7,883 nucleotides of DNA from Thermoplasmata archaeon. Its GTDB lineage: Archaea; Thermoplasmatota; Thermoplasmata; Lutacidiplasmatales; UBA184. The notes beneath the pieces were generated by a model. That model was given only the letters and a program-made list of their open reading frames with translations. It did no database searches and was not told the DNA's origin. Shown here one piece after another: positions 1 to 6,708 of the stretch; positions within the stretch are counted from its first letter, which is position 1, and each line of letters opens with the position of its first letter. The DNA lies in the NCBI GenBank assembly GCA_030043835.1, contig JASHWY010000153.1, positions 1 through 7,883 on the forward strand, in the 5' to 3' direction. Position numbers and translations under genes: made by a program.

Positions 1-88
1 GGAAGATCGCTACCTTGGCAAGGTAGAGGTCGCGAGTTCAAAGGGGCGGGGAGCGAGCTCCCCCGCCCGGGGAATCTCGCCCGGTCCA
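1..88 (+). tRNA. tRNA-Ala (anticodon GGC), 5' end outside the window, T-loop interrupted
   Basis: The window opens inside the D-loop (GG at 1-2, taken as G18-G19). The 3' half of the D-stem is GATC at 5-8. The anticodon stem CTACC (10-14) pairs with GGTAG (22-26) around the 7-nt loop TTGGCAA, giving anticodon GGC at 17-19. The variable region is 27-31. The T-stem GCGAG (32-36) pairs with CTCGC (76-80), but the T-loop is 39 nt instead of 7. The 3' acceptor strand CCGGTCC is at 81-87 and the discriminator A at 88. A U at position 70 would form the alanine G3-U70 identity pair with a 5' strand lying outside the window, and A73 also fits alanine. No CCA is encoded. The D-arm 5' half and the acceptor 5' strand cannot be checked here. 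Confidence 0.88.
43..74 (+). other. 32-nt insertion in the T-loop of tRNA-Ala, probable non-canonical tRNA intron (about position 59/60)
   Basis: Removing 32 nt restores a normal 7-nt T-loop (TTCAAAT) closed by GCGAG/CTCGC. The exact boundaries are ambiguous by a few bases because similar bases sit at both ends. The insertion folds into a GC-rich hairpin of about 10 bp: 44-53 pairs with 58-68, with a CGAG loop and one bulged C. Archaeal tRNA introns outside the anticodon loop are known, including near 59/60, mainly from Crenarchaeota. A strict bulge-helix-bulge splice motif is not obvious by eye, so splicing is an inference. The insertion has the same size and place as the one in tRNA-Arg at 6723-6754. 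Confidence 0.7.
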
Positions 89-150
89 CCTCGCCGCGGA
101 GAAGCCATGTCGGCAGGTGTCGAGCGCACCCACCGACACGACGGGCATCG

Positions 151-158
151 CTTTATAC
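151..158 (+). promoter_or_regulatory. TATA box of the regulator/mevalonate operon
   Basis: CTTTATAC at 151-158 is the best TATA-like element in this GC-rich window. Its centre lies about 26 bases upstream of the GTG at 181, the spacing expected when archaeal transcription begins at or next to the start codon. This supports a leaderless transcript and favours GTG 181 over the TTG at 172 or the ATG at 205. No clear BRE was identified upstream. Confidence 0.7.
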
Positions 159-180
159 CGGCCGATTTCTCTTGGGCGTC

Positions 181-858
181 GTGGAAGCCGATATCCGCGA
201 GAAGATGGCCGGCGAGGTCGTCCTCTCGCCCCATCCGGGGCGAACCCTCCGCAAGTGGAGGGAGGATTTCGGGATCTCTCAGCGGGACCTCGCGAAGCAC
301 CTTACCACCGTGCCGTCGGTGATCAGCGACTACGAATCCGAGCGCCGCGTGAGCCCGGGGTCGGCGTTCGTCCGGCGGTACGTCGACGCCCTCCTCGCGC
401 TCGACGCCCAGAACGGAGGCCGGGTCACCCAGCGCCTCGGCGTGCGGCCGCACTCGGACGGCATCCTCGGGATGCGCGAGTTCGCGGTCGCGATCCCATT
501 GAAGACGCTCGCGGACCGGCTCGACGCACGGCCGGTGAGCCGGGTCGACCTCCACCGCGACGTCCACGGGTTCACGGTCCTCGACGCGCCCCGGGCGATC
601 CTCTCGATCGACGCGACGCGGTTCGTCGAGGTCTACGGATGGACGACCCAGCGCGCGCTCATCTTCTCGAACGTCAAGTACGGACGCTCGCCGATGGTCG
701 CGATCCGGGCCCATCCTTTAAAGCCGGCGGCGGTCGTCTTTGCGAACCCCGGACGGATCGACGCGCTCGCCGTGCGGCTCTCCGAGGTCGAGAACATCCC
801 TCTCCTCACGACGGCCCTCAACGCCCCGGCGGTGTTGGAACGTCTCGAGGAGCTCTAG
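181..858 (+). CDS. HTH (XRE/Cro-C1 type) transcriptional regulator of the family next to archaeal HMG-CoA synthase genes
   Basis: The product is 225 aa from a GTG start. Residues about 20-66 form a Cro/C1-type helix-turn-helix: the run from GRTLRKW leads into [12 protein letters not shown] and the recognition-helix stretch SVISDYE, followed by SPG. Residues about 95-225 form a second conserved domain with the signatures [23 protein letters not shown] and EVENIPL. From memory this two-domain layout matches the archaeal family COG1709, a relative of which (MJ1545) lies next to HMG-CoA synthase in Methanocaldococcus. The stop codon is 17 nt before the HMG-CoA synthase gene, so they are probably cotranscribed. 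A role in controlling the mevalonate operon, perhaps by binding a metabolite in the C-terminal domain, is inferred from context. TTG at 172 and ATG at 205 are alternative starts; the TATA spacing favours GTG 181. Confidence 0.87.
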   Translation: MEADIREKMAGEVVLSPHPGRTLRKWREDFGISQRDLAKHLTTVPSVISDYESERRVSPGSAFVRRYVDALLALDAQNGGRVTQRLGVRPHSDGILGMREFAVAIPLKTLADRLDARPVSRVDLHRDVHGFTVLDAPRAILSIDATRFVEVYGWTTQRALIFSNVKYGRSPMVAIRAHPLKPAAVVFANPGRIDALAVRLSEVENIPLLTTALNAPAVLERLEEL

Positions 859-875
859 GGCGAACGGGAAATCGC

Positions 876-1928
876 ATGAAAGCAGGAATCGTGAGCTACG
901 GAGCGTACGTCCCGCGGTATCGGATCACGCCGACGGAGATCGGTCGGGTCTGGGGGGTCGACGGCGAAGGGATGGGCCAGGGCTTGAACGTGATCTGCAA
1001 GAGCGTCCCCGCCCCCGATGAGGACACGATCACGATCTCCACGGAGGCGCTGAGGACCGCGCTCATCCGCGGGGCCATCGATCCCCAAGCGATCGGAGCG
1101 ATCTACGTGGGATCGGAATCGCACCCGTACGCGGTCAAGCCGACGGCGACCGTGGTGGCCCAGGCGGTCGGGGCGACGCCCAACCTCACCGCGGCCGACT
1201 TCGAGTTCGCGTGCAAGGCCGGGACCGCGGCGATCCAGACCTGCCTCGGGATGGTCGGCGCCGAGATGATCCGATACGGGGTCGCGATCGGAACCGATAC
1301 CTCCCAGGGAGCCCCGGGCGACGCGCTCGAGTACTCGGCGAGCGCGGGAGGCGCCGCGTTGGTGATCGGCCGGGACCGGGTGATCTGCCGCGTCAACCGC
1401 ACGGTCTCCTACACCACCGACACGCCGGATTTCTGGCGCCGCGAGGGCCAGAAGTACCCGAGCCACGGCGGCCGCTTTACGGGAGAACCCGCCTACTTCC
1501 GCCACGTCACCGAGTGCGCGAAGGCGATGATGGACGCGGTCGGCGCCAGCCCGAAGGACTACCAGCACGTTGTCTTCCACCAGCCGAACGGGAAGTTCCC
1601 CCAGCGGGTCGGACGACAGCTCGGGTTCAACGACGCTCAGATGCGCTACGGCCTCGTGACGCCGTTTATCGGCAACACCTACTCCGGGGCCGCGCTCATC
1701 GGTCTCGCGAACGTCCTCGACCACGCCGGACCCGGCGAACGGATCCTCATGGTCGGTTACGGATCGGGGGCCGGTTCGGATGGCTTTGACCTAGAGACGA
1801 CCACAGAGATCGCAACCTTCGACCGAAGCTTCGGCCGCCCCGTGCAGGAGTACCTCGACCAGGGGGTCGAGCTTCCCTACGCGGTCTACGCGAAATTCCG
1901 AGGAAAGATCCACATGGGGGAGACGTAG
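876..1928 (+). CDS. Hydroxymethylglutaryl-CoA synthase, archaeal type
   Basis: The 350-aa product has the usual archaeal length and condenses acetyl-CoA with acetoacetyl-CoA to HMG-CoA, the step before HMG-CoA reductase in isoprenoid synthesis. It begins [17 protein letters not shown], typical of the family. The catalytic set appears intact: the nucleophilic Cys is C113 in FEFACKAGT, the likely general base is E81 in the [11 protein letters not shown] stretch, and the catalytic His is H235 in [11 protein letters not shown]. The [12 protein letters not shown] stretch and the late [11 protein letters not shown] glycine-rich loop also match. It lies third from the tRNA and first of the three genes whose products form a complex in other archaea. 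The thiolase-like gene starts 3 nt after its stop. No strong Shine-Dalgarno sequence precedes ATG 876. A frame open upstream to 117 is continuous with it, but that part encodes only low-complexity Arg/Pro-rich sequence and is rejected. Confidence 0.96.
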   Translation: MKAGIVSYGAYVPRYRITPTEIGRVWGVDGEGMGQGLNVICKSVPAPDEDTITISTEALRTALIRGAIDPQAIGAIYVGSESHPYAVKPTATVVAQAVGATPNLTAADFEFACKAGTAAIQTCLGMVGAEMIRYGVAIGTDTSQGAPGDALEYSASAGGAALVIGRDRVICRVNRTVSYTTDTPDFWRREGQKYPSHGGRFTGEPAYFRHVTECAKAMMDAVGASPKDYQHVVFHQPNGKFPQRVGRQLGFNDAQMRYGLVTPFIGNTYSGAALIGLANVLDHAGPGERILMVGYGSGAGSDGFDLETTTEIATFDRSFGRPVQEYLDQGVELPYAVYAKFRGKIHMGET

Positions 1929-1931
1929 AGC

Positions 1932-3101
1932 ATGCGCGACGTCGCCGTGCTCGGCGTGGGCCAAACGAAGTTCGGCGAGCTCTGGGACCGGTCGTTCCGC
2001 GAGATCGGGATCGAGGCGGGTCTCCAGGCCCTCGTCGACGCGAAGCTTTCGAGCGCGGACCTGGGCGGGCTCTTTCTCGGCAACATGGCGTCGGGCTCGC
2101 TCATCGACCAGGAGCACATCGCCCCGCTGATCCTCGACTACGCCGGCTTGAGCGGCCGGCACCTGCCCTCGGTCCGCGTGGAGGGAGGCGGGGCGTCCGG
2201 GGCCCTCGCCCTCCACCAGGGGTACCTCGCCGTGGCGAGCGGCCTCTACGATTTCGTCGTCGTGGGCGGGGCGGAGAAGCTGACGGACGTACCGGACGCG
2301 ACCGCAGCCCAGATCACCAGCTCCGCGGCCGACCACGAGTGGGAGGTCGTCTTCGGAGCGACCCTTCCCGCGCTCTGGGCGCTCATGGCCCGGCGCCATA
2401 TGCACCTCTTCGGCACCACGCGAGAGCAGCTCGCCTCGGTCGCCGTCCACGCCCACGCGATGGGGGCGAAGAACCCGAACGCCCACTACCGGAACAAGCT
2501 CTCGCTCGAACAGGTGATGAACGCCGGCCCCGTCGCCGAGCCGCTCGGGGTCTTCGACTGCGCTCCGCTCTCCGACGGCGCTGCGGCGGTCGTGTTGGGC
2601 CCTCTCGAGACCGCGAGAGAGCACACCGACACGCCGATCAAGATCGCCGCAAGCCAGGTCGCGTGCGACACGCTCGCCCTCCAGCACCGGGACGACTTCA
2701 CGACGCTCGGCTCCACCGTGGTCGCTGCTCGACGCGCGTTTCAGCGGGCGCGGCGGGCCCCCGCGGACGTTCACGTCGCCGAGGTCCACGACGCCTACAC
2801 CATCAGTGCGCTCCTCGCGCTCGAGGACCTGGGCTTCGTCGAGAAGGGCGCGGCCGGACCGGCGTTCGCGAGCGGGCGGTTCGGCCCCGGAGGGACCCCG
2901 ACCGTGAACCCCTCCGGCGGGCTCAAGGCCCAGGGCCAGCCGTTCGGGGCTGTCGGGGTCGCCCAGGTGGTCGAGCTCGTTCGCCAGTTGCGTGGAGAGG
3001 CGAAGGAGCGCCAGGTCTCCGGCGCCTCGCTCGGCCTCGCGCACAACGTGGGCGGCACGGGGGCCACGAGCGTGGTCACGCTCCTCGAGAGGGCGAACTA
3101 G
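1932..3101 (+). CDS. Thiolase-superfamily protein (archaeal acetyl-CoA acetyltransferase-like) lacking catalytic residues
   Basis: The 389-aa product matches the archaeal/SCP2-type thiolase over its whole length: MRDVAVLGVGQTKFGELWD at the N-terminus, the GALALHQGYLAVASGLYD helix, the WALMARRHMHLFGTT segment, the NPSGGL motif and the C-terminal LAHNVGGTGA. The expected function is condensing two acetyl-CoA to acetoacetyl-CoA for HMG-CoA synthase. The active site is, however, altered. Where the family has EAACASG with the nucleophilic Cys, this protein has EGGGASG, so Gly87 (codon 2190-2192) replaces it. The HDCF motif reads HDAYT (H286 kept, Ala288 for Cys). The GHP motif reads GQP (Gln336 for His, codon 2937-2939). 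The frame is intact with normal codon use, so this is not a decayed gene. It may be a structural partner or a divergent enzyme. The gene starts 3 nt after HMG-CoA synthase, whose last codons supply a GGGGGAG ribosome-binding stretch. Confidence 0.9.
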   Translation: MRDVAVLGVGQTKFGELWDRSFREIGIEAGLQALVDAKLSSADLGGLFLGNMASGSLIDQEHIAPLILDYAGLSGRHLPSVRVEGGGASGALALHQGYLAVASGLYDFVVVGGAEKLTDVPDATAAQITSSAADHEWEVVFGATLPALWALMARRHMHLFGTTREQLASVAVHAHAMGAKNPNAHYRNKLSLEQVMNAGPVAEPLGVFDCAPLSDGAAAVVLGPLETAREHTDTPIKIAASQVACDTLALQHRDDFTTLGSTVVAARRAFQRARRAPADVHVAEVHDAYTISALLALEDLGFVEKGAAGPAFASGRFGPGGTPTVNPSGGLKAQGQPFGAVGVAQVVELVRQLRGEAKERQVSGASLGLAHNVGGTGATSVVTLLERAN

Positions 3102-3102
3102 C

Positions 3103-3109
3103 GGAGGAG
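3103..3109 (+). promoter_or_regulatory. Strong Shine-Dalgarno site for the DUF35 gene
   Basis: GGAGGAG lies just after the thiolase stop codon (TAG, 3099-3101). GGAGG ends 6 nt before ATG 3114. It fixes the DUF35 start and shows that this internal operon gene uses Shine-Dalgarno initiation, unlike the apparently leaderless first gene. Confidence 0.7.
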
Positions 3110-3113
3110 CATC

Positions 3114-3605
3114 ATGTCGATCGCGCGGTTCTGGAGGGAGACGCCCCGGCGCTACAACCTGGGCGGGTCGAAGTGCGGCAACTGCAACACGGTCTACTTT
3201 CCCCCACGGCTCGTCTGTCCCACGTGCCCGCAGCATCGGGCCACGATCGAGAAGATGGTGCCGTTCCAGCTTTCGGGAGAGGGCGAGGTGGTGTCGTTCA
3301 CCGTCGTCCAGGACGCCGCCGAAGGGTTCGAGATGCAGGTCCCCTACGTTCTCGCCCTCGTACGGACCGTGGAGGGACCCGTCCTCACCGGCCAGGTCGT
3401 CGACGTTGAGCCGAAAGACGTGGCGATCGGCCTCAAGGTGAAGGCGACGTTCCGCAAGCTCCGCGAGGAAGGGAAGGCGGGCGTGATCCACTACGGGTAC
3501 AAGTTCACTCCGGCCGCCGCACCGGCGTCGGCAGCAGGGCCGCGCGGACCGGTGGAGCCGGTCCGGCCGACCGAAGCGACGGCGCGGGACCGGGCGGTCG
3601 CGTGA
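3114..3605 (+). CDS. DUF35 zinc-ribbon/OB-fold protein, partner of thiolase and HMG-CoA synthase
   Basis: The 163-aa product has the DUF35 layout. An N-terminal helix (SIARFWRETPRRYNL) is followed by a rubredoxin-like zinc ribbon with C21-x2-C24 and C35-x2-C38, then an OB-fold domain from about residue 50 to 130 (GEGEVVSFTVVQDA, VPYVLALVRT, LTGQVVDVEP). In other archaea this protein bridges the thiolase and HMG-CoA synthase and helps form a shared CoA-binding site, so acetoacetyl-CoA passes on without release. Gene order here, synthase-thiolase-DUF35, supports the same assembly. The last roughly 30 residues are a Pro/Ala/Arg-rich tail outside the usual domain, probably disordered. Its stop codon overlaps the start of the next gene. 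Confidence 0.93.
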   Translation: MSIARFWRETPRRYNLGGSKCGNCNTVYFPPRLVCPTCPQHRATIEKMVPFQLSGEGEVVSFTVVQDAAEGFEMQVPYVLALVRTVEGPVLTGQVVDVEPKDVAIGLKVKATFRKLREEGKAGVIHYGYKFTPAAAPASAAGPRGPVEPVRPTEATARDRAVA

Positions 3606-4372
3606 GCGACCCGGACCGCATCGGCGCCGACGAGGAGCCAGGGGAGGAGCCTCCTCAAGACGAGGAGTACGCTCGCACGTACTCCGAGGGATACGAAGAG
3701 GGCGTCAAGAGCGCCCTCCGGGAGATCCTTCAGCACACCTCCCGCGGGCACACGGCCCAGGAGGTGAGGATCCTCGCCGAGAGCCGCCTCGCCCGCCTCA
3801 GCGACGAGGTCGAGCTCAAACGCAAGAGCCTCCTGGGACCGCCGCGTCGTCCCTCGTGGAACTCGCTCTTGCGCGCTCCGCAGCCGCTCCGCACACCCTC
3901 CCCCACGCTCACGGCCGCCCTCGCTCCGGGGGTCCGCCTCGCCCCCGGGGGGAGCGTGCTCGTCCGTGAGGAGCGACCGGATCGAGCGGTCGGGATTCTA
4001 CGGGAGCACGCCCGCCAGTTCCCGCGGACGGTGATCGTCTCGACGCGACCCCCCGAGATCCCGGGGCTCGAGGGCGACCGGCGCATCGACATCGCGATCG
4101 GAACGACCGGCGCCGCCGGAACGCTTTCGCCCGGGGAGATCGGAGGTCGGCTCCGGGACCCGACCGAGGCGCCGGGAGGCGCGCTCGTCTACCTCGACGC
4201 GCTCGAGTTCCTCGTGACCGAGTTTACTTTCGACACGACACTCAAGTTCGTGAACTGGCTCGTGGGGAAGGTCAAGGAGACGGGATCGGCGCTCGTCGTC
4301 TCCTTCGACCGGCGGTCGCTCGACGTTCGGGAGATGAGCCGGCTCGAGCGGGCGTTCCCCACGCTCGCGTAG
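3602..4372 (+). CDS. DUF835 domain protein
   Basis: The 256-aa product starts at a GTG overlapping the DUF35 stop by 4 nt (GTGA), which suggests translational coupling. Residues 1-25 are acidic. About 25-80 look helical, possibly coiled coil, with the sequence YSEGYEEGVKSALREIL. A Pro-rich linker spans about 80-115. Residues about 118-250 form a DUF835 domain: a strand with SVLVREERPDRAVGIL, TVIVSTRPPE, the acidic strand ALVYLDALEFLVTE, a helix LKFVNWLVGKVKETGSALVVSFD, and the closing EMSRLERAF. DUF835 is an archaeal domain of unknown biochemistry that resembles P-loop/RecA-like folds without Walker motifs, and it is often found in signalling proteins. No Walker A motif is seen here. A link to the mevalonate complex is suggested only by the overlap. 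Confidence 0.82.
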   Translation: MSDPDRIGADEEPGEEPPQDEEYARTYSEGYEEGVKSALREILQHTSRGHTAQEVRILAESRLARLSDEVELKRKSLLGPPRRPSWNSLLRAPQPLRTPSPTLTAALAPGVRLAPGGSVLVREERPDRAVGILREHARQFPRTVIVSTRPPEIPGLEGDRRIDIAIGTTGAAGTLSPGEIGGRLRDPTEAPGGALVYLDALEFLVTEFTFDTTLKFVNWLVGKVKETGSALVVSFDRRSLDVREMSRLERAFPTLA

Positions 4373-4399
4373 CCTTCCCACCCGGCAGTCCTCCGTCCA

Positions 4400-4407
4400 C
4401 CTATAAG
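4400..4407 (+). promoter_or_regulatory. TATA-like box for the glycosyltransferase unit
   Basis: CCTATAAG at 4400-4407 lies in the 78-nt gap after the DUF835 gene. It is the only AT-rich element there. A start site about 26 bases downstream (near 4430) would give a short leader of about 20 nt before ATG 4451. This marks a likely second transcription unit. Confidence 0.5.
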
Positions 4408-4450
4408 CATAGGAACCCCCGAGGGCCCGTACGTTCGGTAGGAAGCTTCG

Positions 4451-5658
4451 ATGGAGGTCGCGTTCTATACCGACTCGTACGTTCCGACCCGCGACGGGGT
4501 CGCGGCCGTTACGAGCGGTCTCGCCCGGGAGGTGACGAGGCTGGGCCACGGGGTTCGCGTCTACACGACGAACCCGGTCACCGGCGCTCCGACCGAGCAG
4601 GTCGAGATCGACGGGATCCCGGTGACGCGGGTTCGCTCCGTAGCCGTGCCGCTCTACGGCCAGTACCGCTGGTCGATCTTCCCCTTCGGCCTCCTTCGCG
4701 GGGTCCACGGGGGTAAGGATACGGACGTGATCCACCTCCACACGCCGGGGCCCATCGGCACCATGGGGTTCTTCGCCTCGCGGCGCTATCGCCGTCCGCT
4801 CGTCGGGACGTTCCACACGAACTTCAAGGAGATGCGCGCGAGCGTTCCCTCGAAGTTCTTGGTCTCGTTCTTCTTCCGCGTCGCATGGTGGTACAACCTC
4901 GGGACGTACTGGCGGTGCGACGTCACCACCACGCCCTCCGCCGCGGCCCGGGACGCTCTCGTCTCGGAAGCGTCTAAGCCGTTCCGACGCTCGGTCGAGG
5001 TGGTGCCCAACGGCATCGACGTCGCGCGGTTCCGCCCGGGGATCCGGGTCCCGGATTGGCGAGAGCGCTGCGGCCTCCCTTCGGACCCGCTCGTCACCTT
5101 CCTGGGCGGCTCACCGTCGACAAGGGGGTCCATCGCTTCCTGGACGCGGTCGCCGCGGCACGGTCGCGGACCGACCTCGTGGCGATCGTCGGCGGCGAAG
5201 GCCCCGAGGAAGGGGCGGTGCGGCAGCGGATCGGAAGCGACCCCAGCCTCGCGGGCCGAGTCCGCTACGTGGGACCCGTCGCGGAAGAGGAGAAACCGGC
5301 CCTGCTCGCCGAGTCCGACCTCTTCGTCCTCCCGTCGACCGGCGACACCTCGAGCGTCGCCCTCCTCGAAGCGATGGCGTGCGGGACGATGGTCCTCGCG
5401 CCCGCCGTCGGGGGTGCAGCGGAGGTCGTCGACGACGGGAAGACCGGCTGGCGCGTCCCGATGCACCCGTCGGGCGCACTCTCCCAAGCGATCGTCGATC
5501 TCTTAGAGCGGCCCGAAGAGCGGAAGAGGATCGGGAGCCGGGCTGCGGAGCTCGTCCGACGGACGGCCTCGCTCGAGTCGATGGCCCGCCGCTTTATCTC
5601 TCTCTACGGGCTTCTCTTGGACGAGCGGGTTGCTCGTGACGGACGTCTCGCTGACTGA
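4451..5658 (+). CDS. Glycosyltransferase family 4 (GT-B), interrupted by a one-base frameshift
   Basis: Two frames together encode one GT4 enzyme of about 402 aa. The first (from ATG 4451) gives residues 1-218: MEVAFYTDSYVPTRDGVAAV at the N-terminus, DVIHLHTPGP (92-101), GTFHTNF (119-125) and VVPNGID (184-190), the usual donor-domain entry. The second, from about 5107 to 5658, gives GRLTVDKGVHRFLDAV, GGEGPEEGAV, and SDLFVLPSTGDTSSVALLEA. The normal EX7E pair reads D-x7-E here (Asp codon at 5344, Glu codon at 5368). The closest remembered relatives are lipid-linked glycosyltransferases such as diacylglycerol glucosyltransferases, so membrane glycolipid synthesis is plausible but unproven. Without a frameshift the first frame ends at 5506 with an unrelated tail. 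The 3' end overlaps the next gene by more than 20 nt. Confidence 0.85.
5104..5107 (+). other. Frameshift site in the glycosyltransferase gene (one base missing)
   Basis: The expected protein runs VTFLGRLTVDKG. The DNA reads ctg ggc ggc in the first frame, whereas ctg ggN cgg would keep the frame. The simplest explanation is loss of one base, for example a G from the GGG run at 5104-5106. Homology and codon use continue normally on both sides, so the break is recent, an assembly error or, less likely, programmed. Confidence 0.75.
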
Positions 5659-6700
5659 GCTCGACTCCCTCGCCCAGTCGCTCGCCGGGGCGCGCCACGA
5701 AGGCTATTCCCAGCGGGCGCTCGCGCGGGCGTACGACGAGTTCGTCGGGCACCGCCGGAACGCCCTCTCTCGGTTCCTCCTCACCGCCGACGGCAAGGAG
5801 TACCCGACGTTCTACTCGATCCTGGCGGATCCCGACGCACGGCTCGCGACCGGTGAGCTCCGAGTGGATTCGCCTCCGCCCGCCGGGCCGGCGTGGGAGT
5901 TCCTCCTGCCGTTCGAGCGAATCGACTTCCACGAGGACGGCTCGGCGGACCTTCACCCGATCACGCTCGGTACGCCCACGCGGGCGATCGCCCGGCTCTT
6001 CCGCCGCGAGCACTACGTTCCGAGAACGCGGGTCGAAGAGGACCGCGGAGCGGCGGGCGGAGGGAGGGTGCCGGTCTCCGCCCTCTCCGGGACCCTCGCC
6101 GAGAGCGTCACCCTCTGCCGTCAGCAGAGCCTGTTGCCGTTCTCGGTCGCCCTGATGCTCTACCTTCCCGAAGAGCGGATCCGCTACGAGCTCGACCTCG
6201 TGCACACGAGCCTGCTCCCCGACCCGCGGGCGGGACGCCTTCCGCTGTCGCGCCGGGTCCGCCGCACGTCCCGGACGAGCTGGGCGGTCGACCGCGCCAT
6301 CGGGAGGGGCGATCTCTCGCTGCTCGCGGCGCGCTGCTTCGAGGTGCTCGTCGAGTCCCAGGGTCTCACCTCGGTGGAGCTCGCGCACGTCTTCGGCGGC
6401 GTCCGGGAGCTCGTCGACTCCGCGCTCCAGGGGCTCGTCTCCCGCCGTTGGGTCGTCTTCGACGCGCGTACCGGAGTCTATCGTGCGCGACCCGAGGAGT
6501 TCCTACCCGCGACCGGACTCGCACGGGTCGAGCGCGAACCCATGGAGGCGACGGCGGACCCCGCGCTTCGGGCGAGCGTCCAGGAGCTCTTGGCCGCGGC
6601 CGACGCTCGGGCGACGTGCCCGCTCTGCGGCGAACCGCTCCCGCCGGGCCCCACCACGATCGTCTGCGCGAGCTGTGCGGCGAAGGTCGGCGCGGCGTAA
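5630..6700 (+). CDS. Uncharacterised protein with winged-helix-like region and C-terminal zinc ribbon
   Basis: I do not recognise this family. The product is about 356 aa from TTG 5630, or 354 aa from GTG 5636, and its start lies inside the 3' end of the glycosyltransferase gene, suggesting coupled translation. Residues 1-100 contain a helical segment (RALARAYDEFVGHRRNALSRFL) followed by mixed strands. Residues 160-185 are moderately hydrophobic but not a clear membrane span. About 230-290 resembles a winged helix (CFEVLVESQGLTSVELAHVF, then a helix and RRWVVFDARTGVYRA). The C-terminus has a zinc ribbon with C330-x2-C333 and C346-x2-C349. No catalytic motif is seen. The architecture would fit a DNA- or protein-binding regulator; this is inference. 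The stop is only 8 bases from the convergent tRNA-Arg. Confidence 0.75.
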   Translation: MLVTDVSLTELDSLAQSLAGARHEGYSQRALARAYDEFVGHRRNALSRFLLTADGKEYPTFYSILADPDARLATGELRVDSPPPAGPAWEFLLPFERIDFHEDGSADLHPITLGTPTRAIARLFRREHYVPRTRVEEDRGAAGGGRVPVSALSGTLAESVTLCRQQSLLPFSVALMLYLPEERIRYELDLVHTSLLPDPRAGRLPLSRRVRRTSRTSWAVDRAIGRGDLSLLAARCFEVLVESQGLTSVELAHVFGGVRELVDSALQGLVSRRWVVFDARTGVYRARPEEFLPATGLARVEREPMEATADPALRASVQELLAAADARATCPLCGEPLPPGPTTIVCASCAAKVGAA

Positions 6701-6708
6701 CGAGGAGG

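Noticed and set aside
43..72. GC-rich hairpin as a transcription terminator
   Set aside because: It lies inside the tRNA-Ala T-loop with tRNA sequence continuing on the far side, and no T run follows.
117..875. Upstream extension of the HMG-CoA synthase frame (continuous open frame from 117)
   Set aside because: It encodes Arg/Pro-rich sequence without family motifs and lies over the well-supported regulator gene; archaeal HMG-CoA synthase is about 350 aa and starts at 876.
1791..3491. 566-aa minus-strand open frame
   Set aside because: It is antisense to the thiolase and DUF35 genes, has biased Arg/Glu/Asp/Leu composition and no motifs; a GC-rich shadow.
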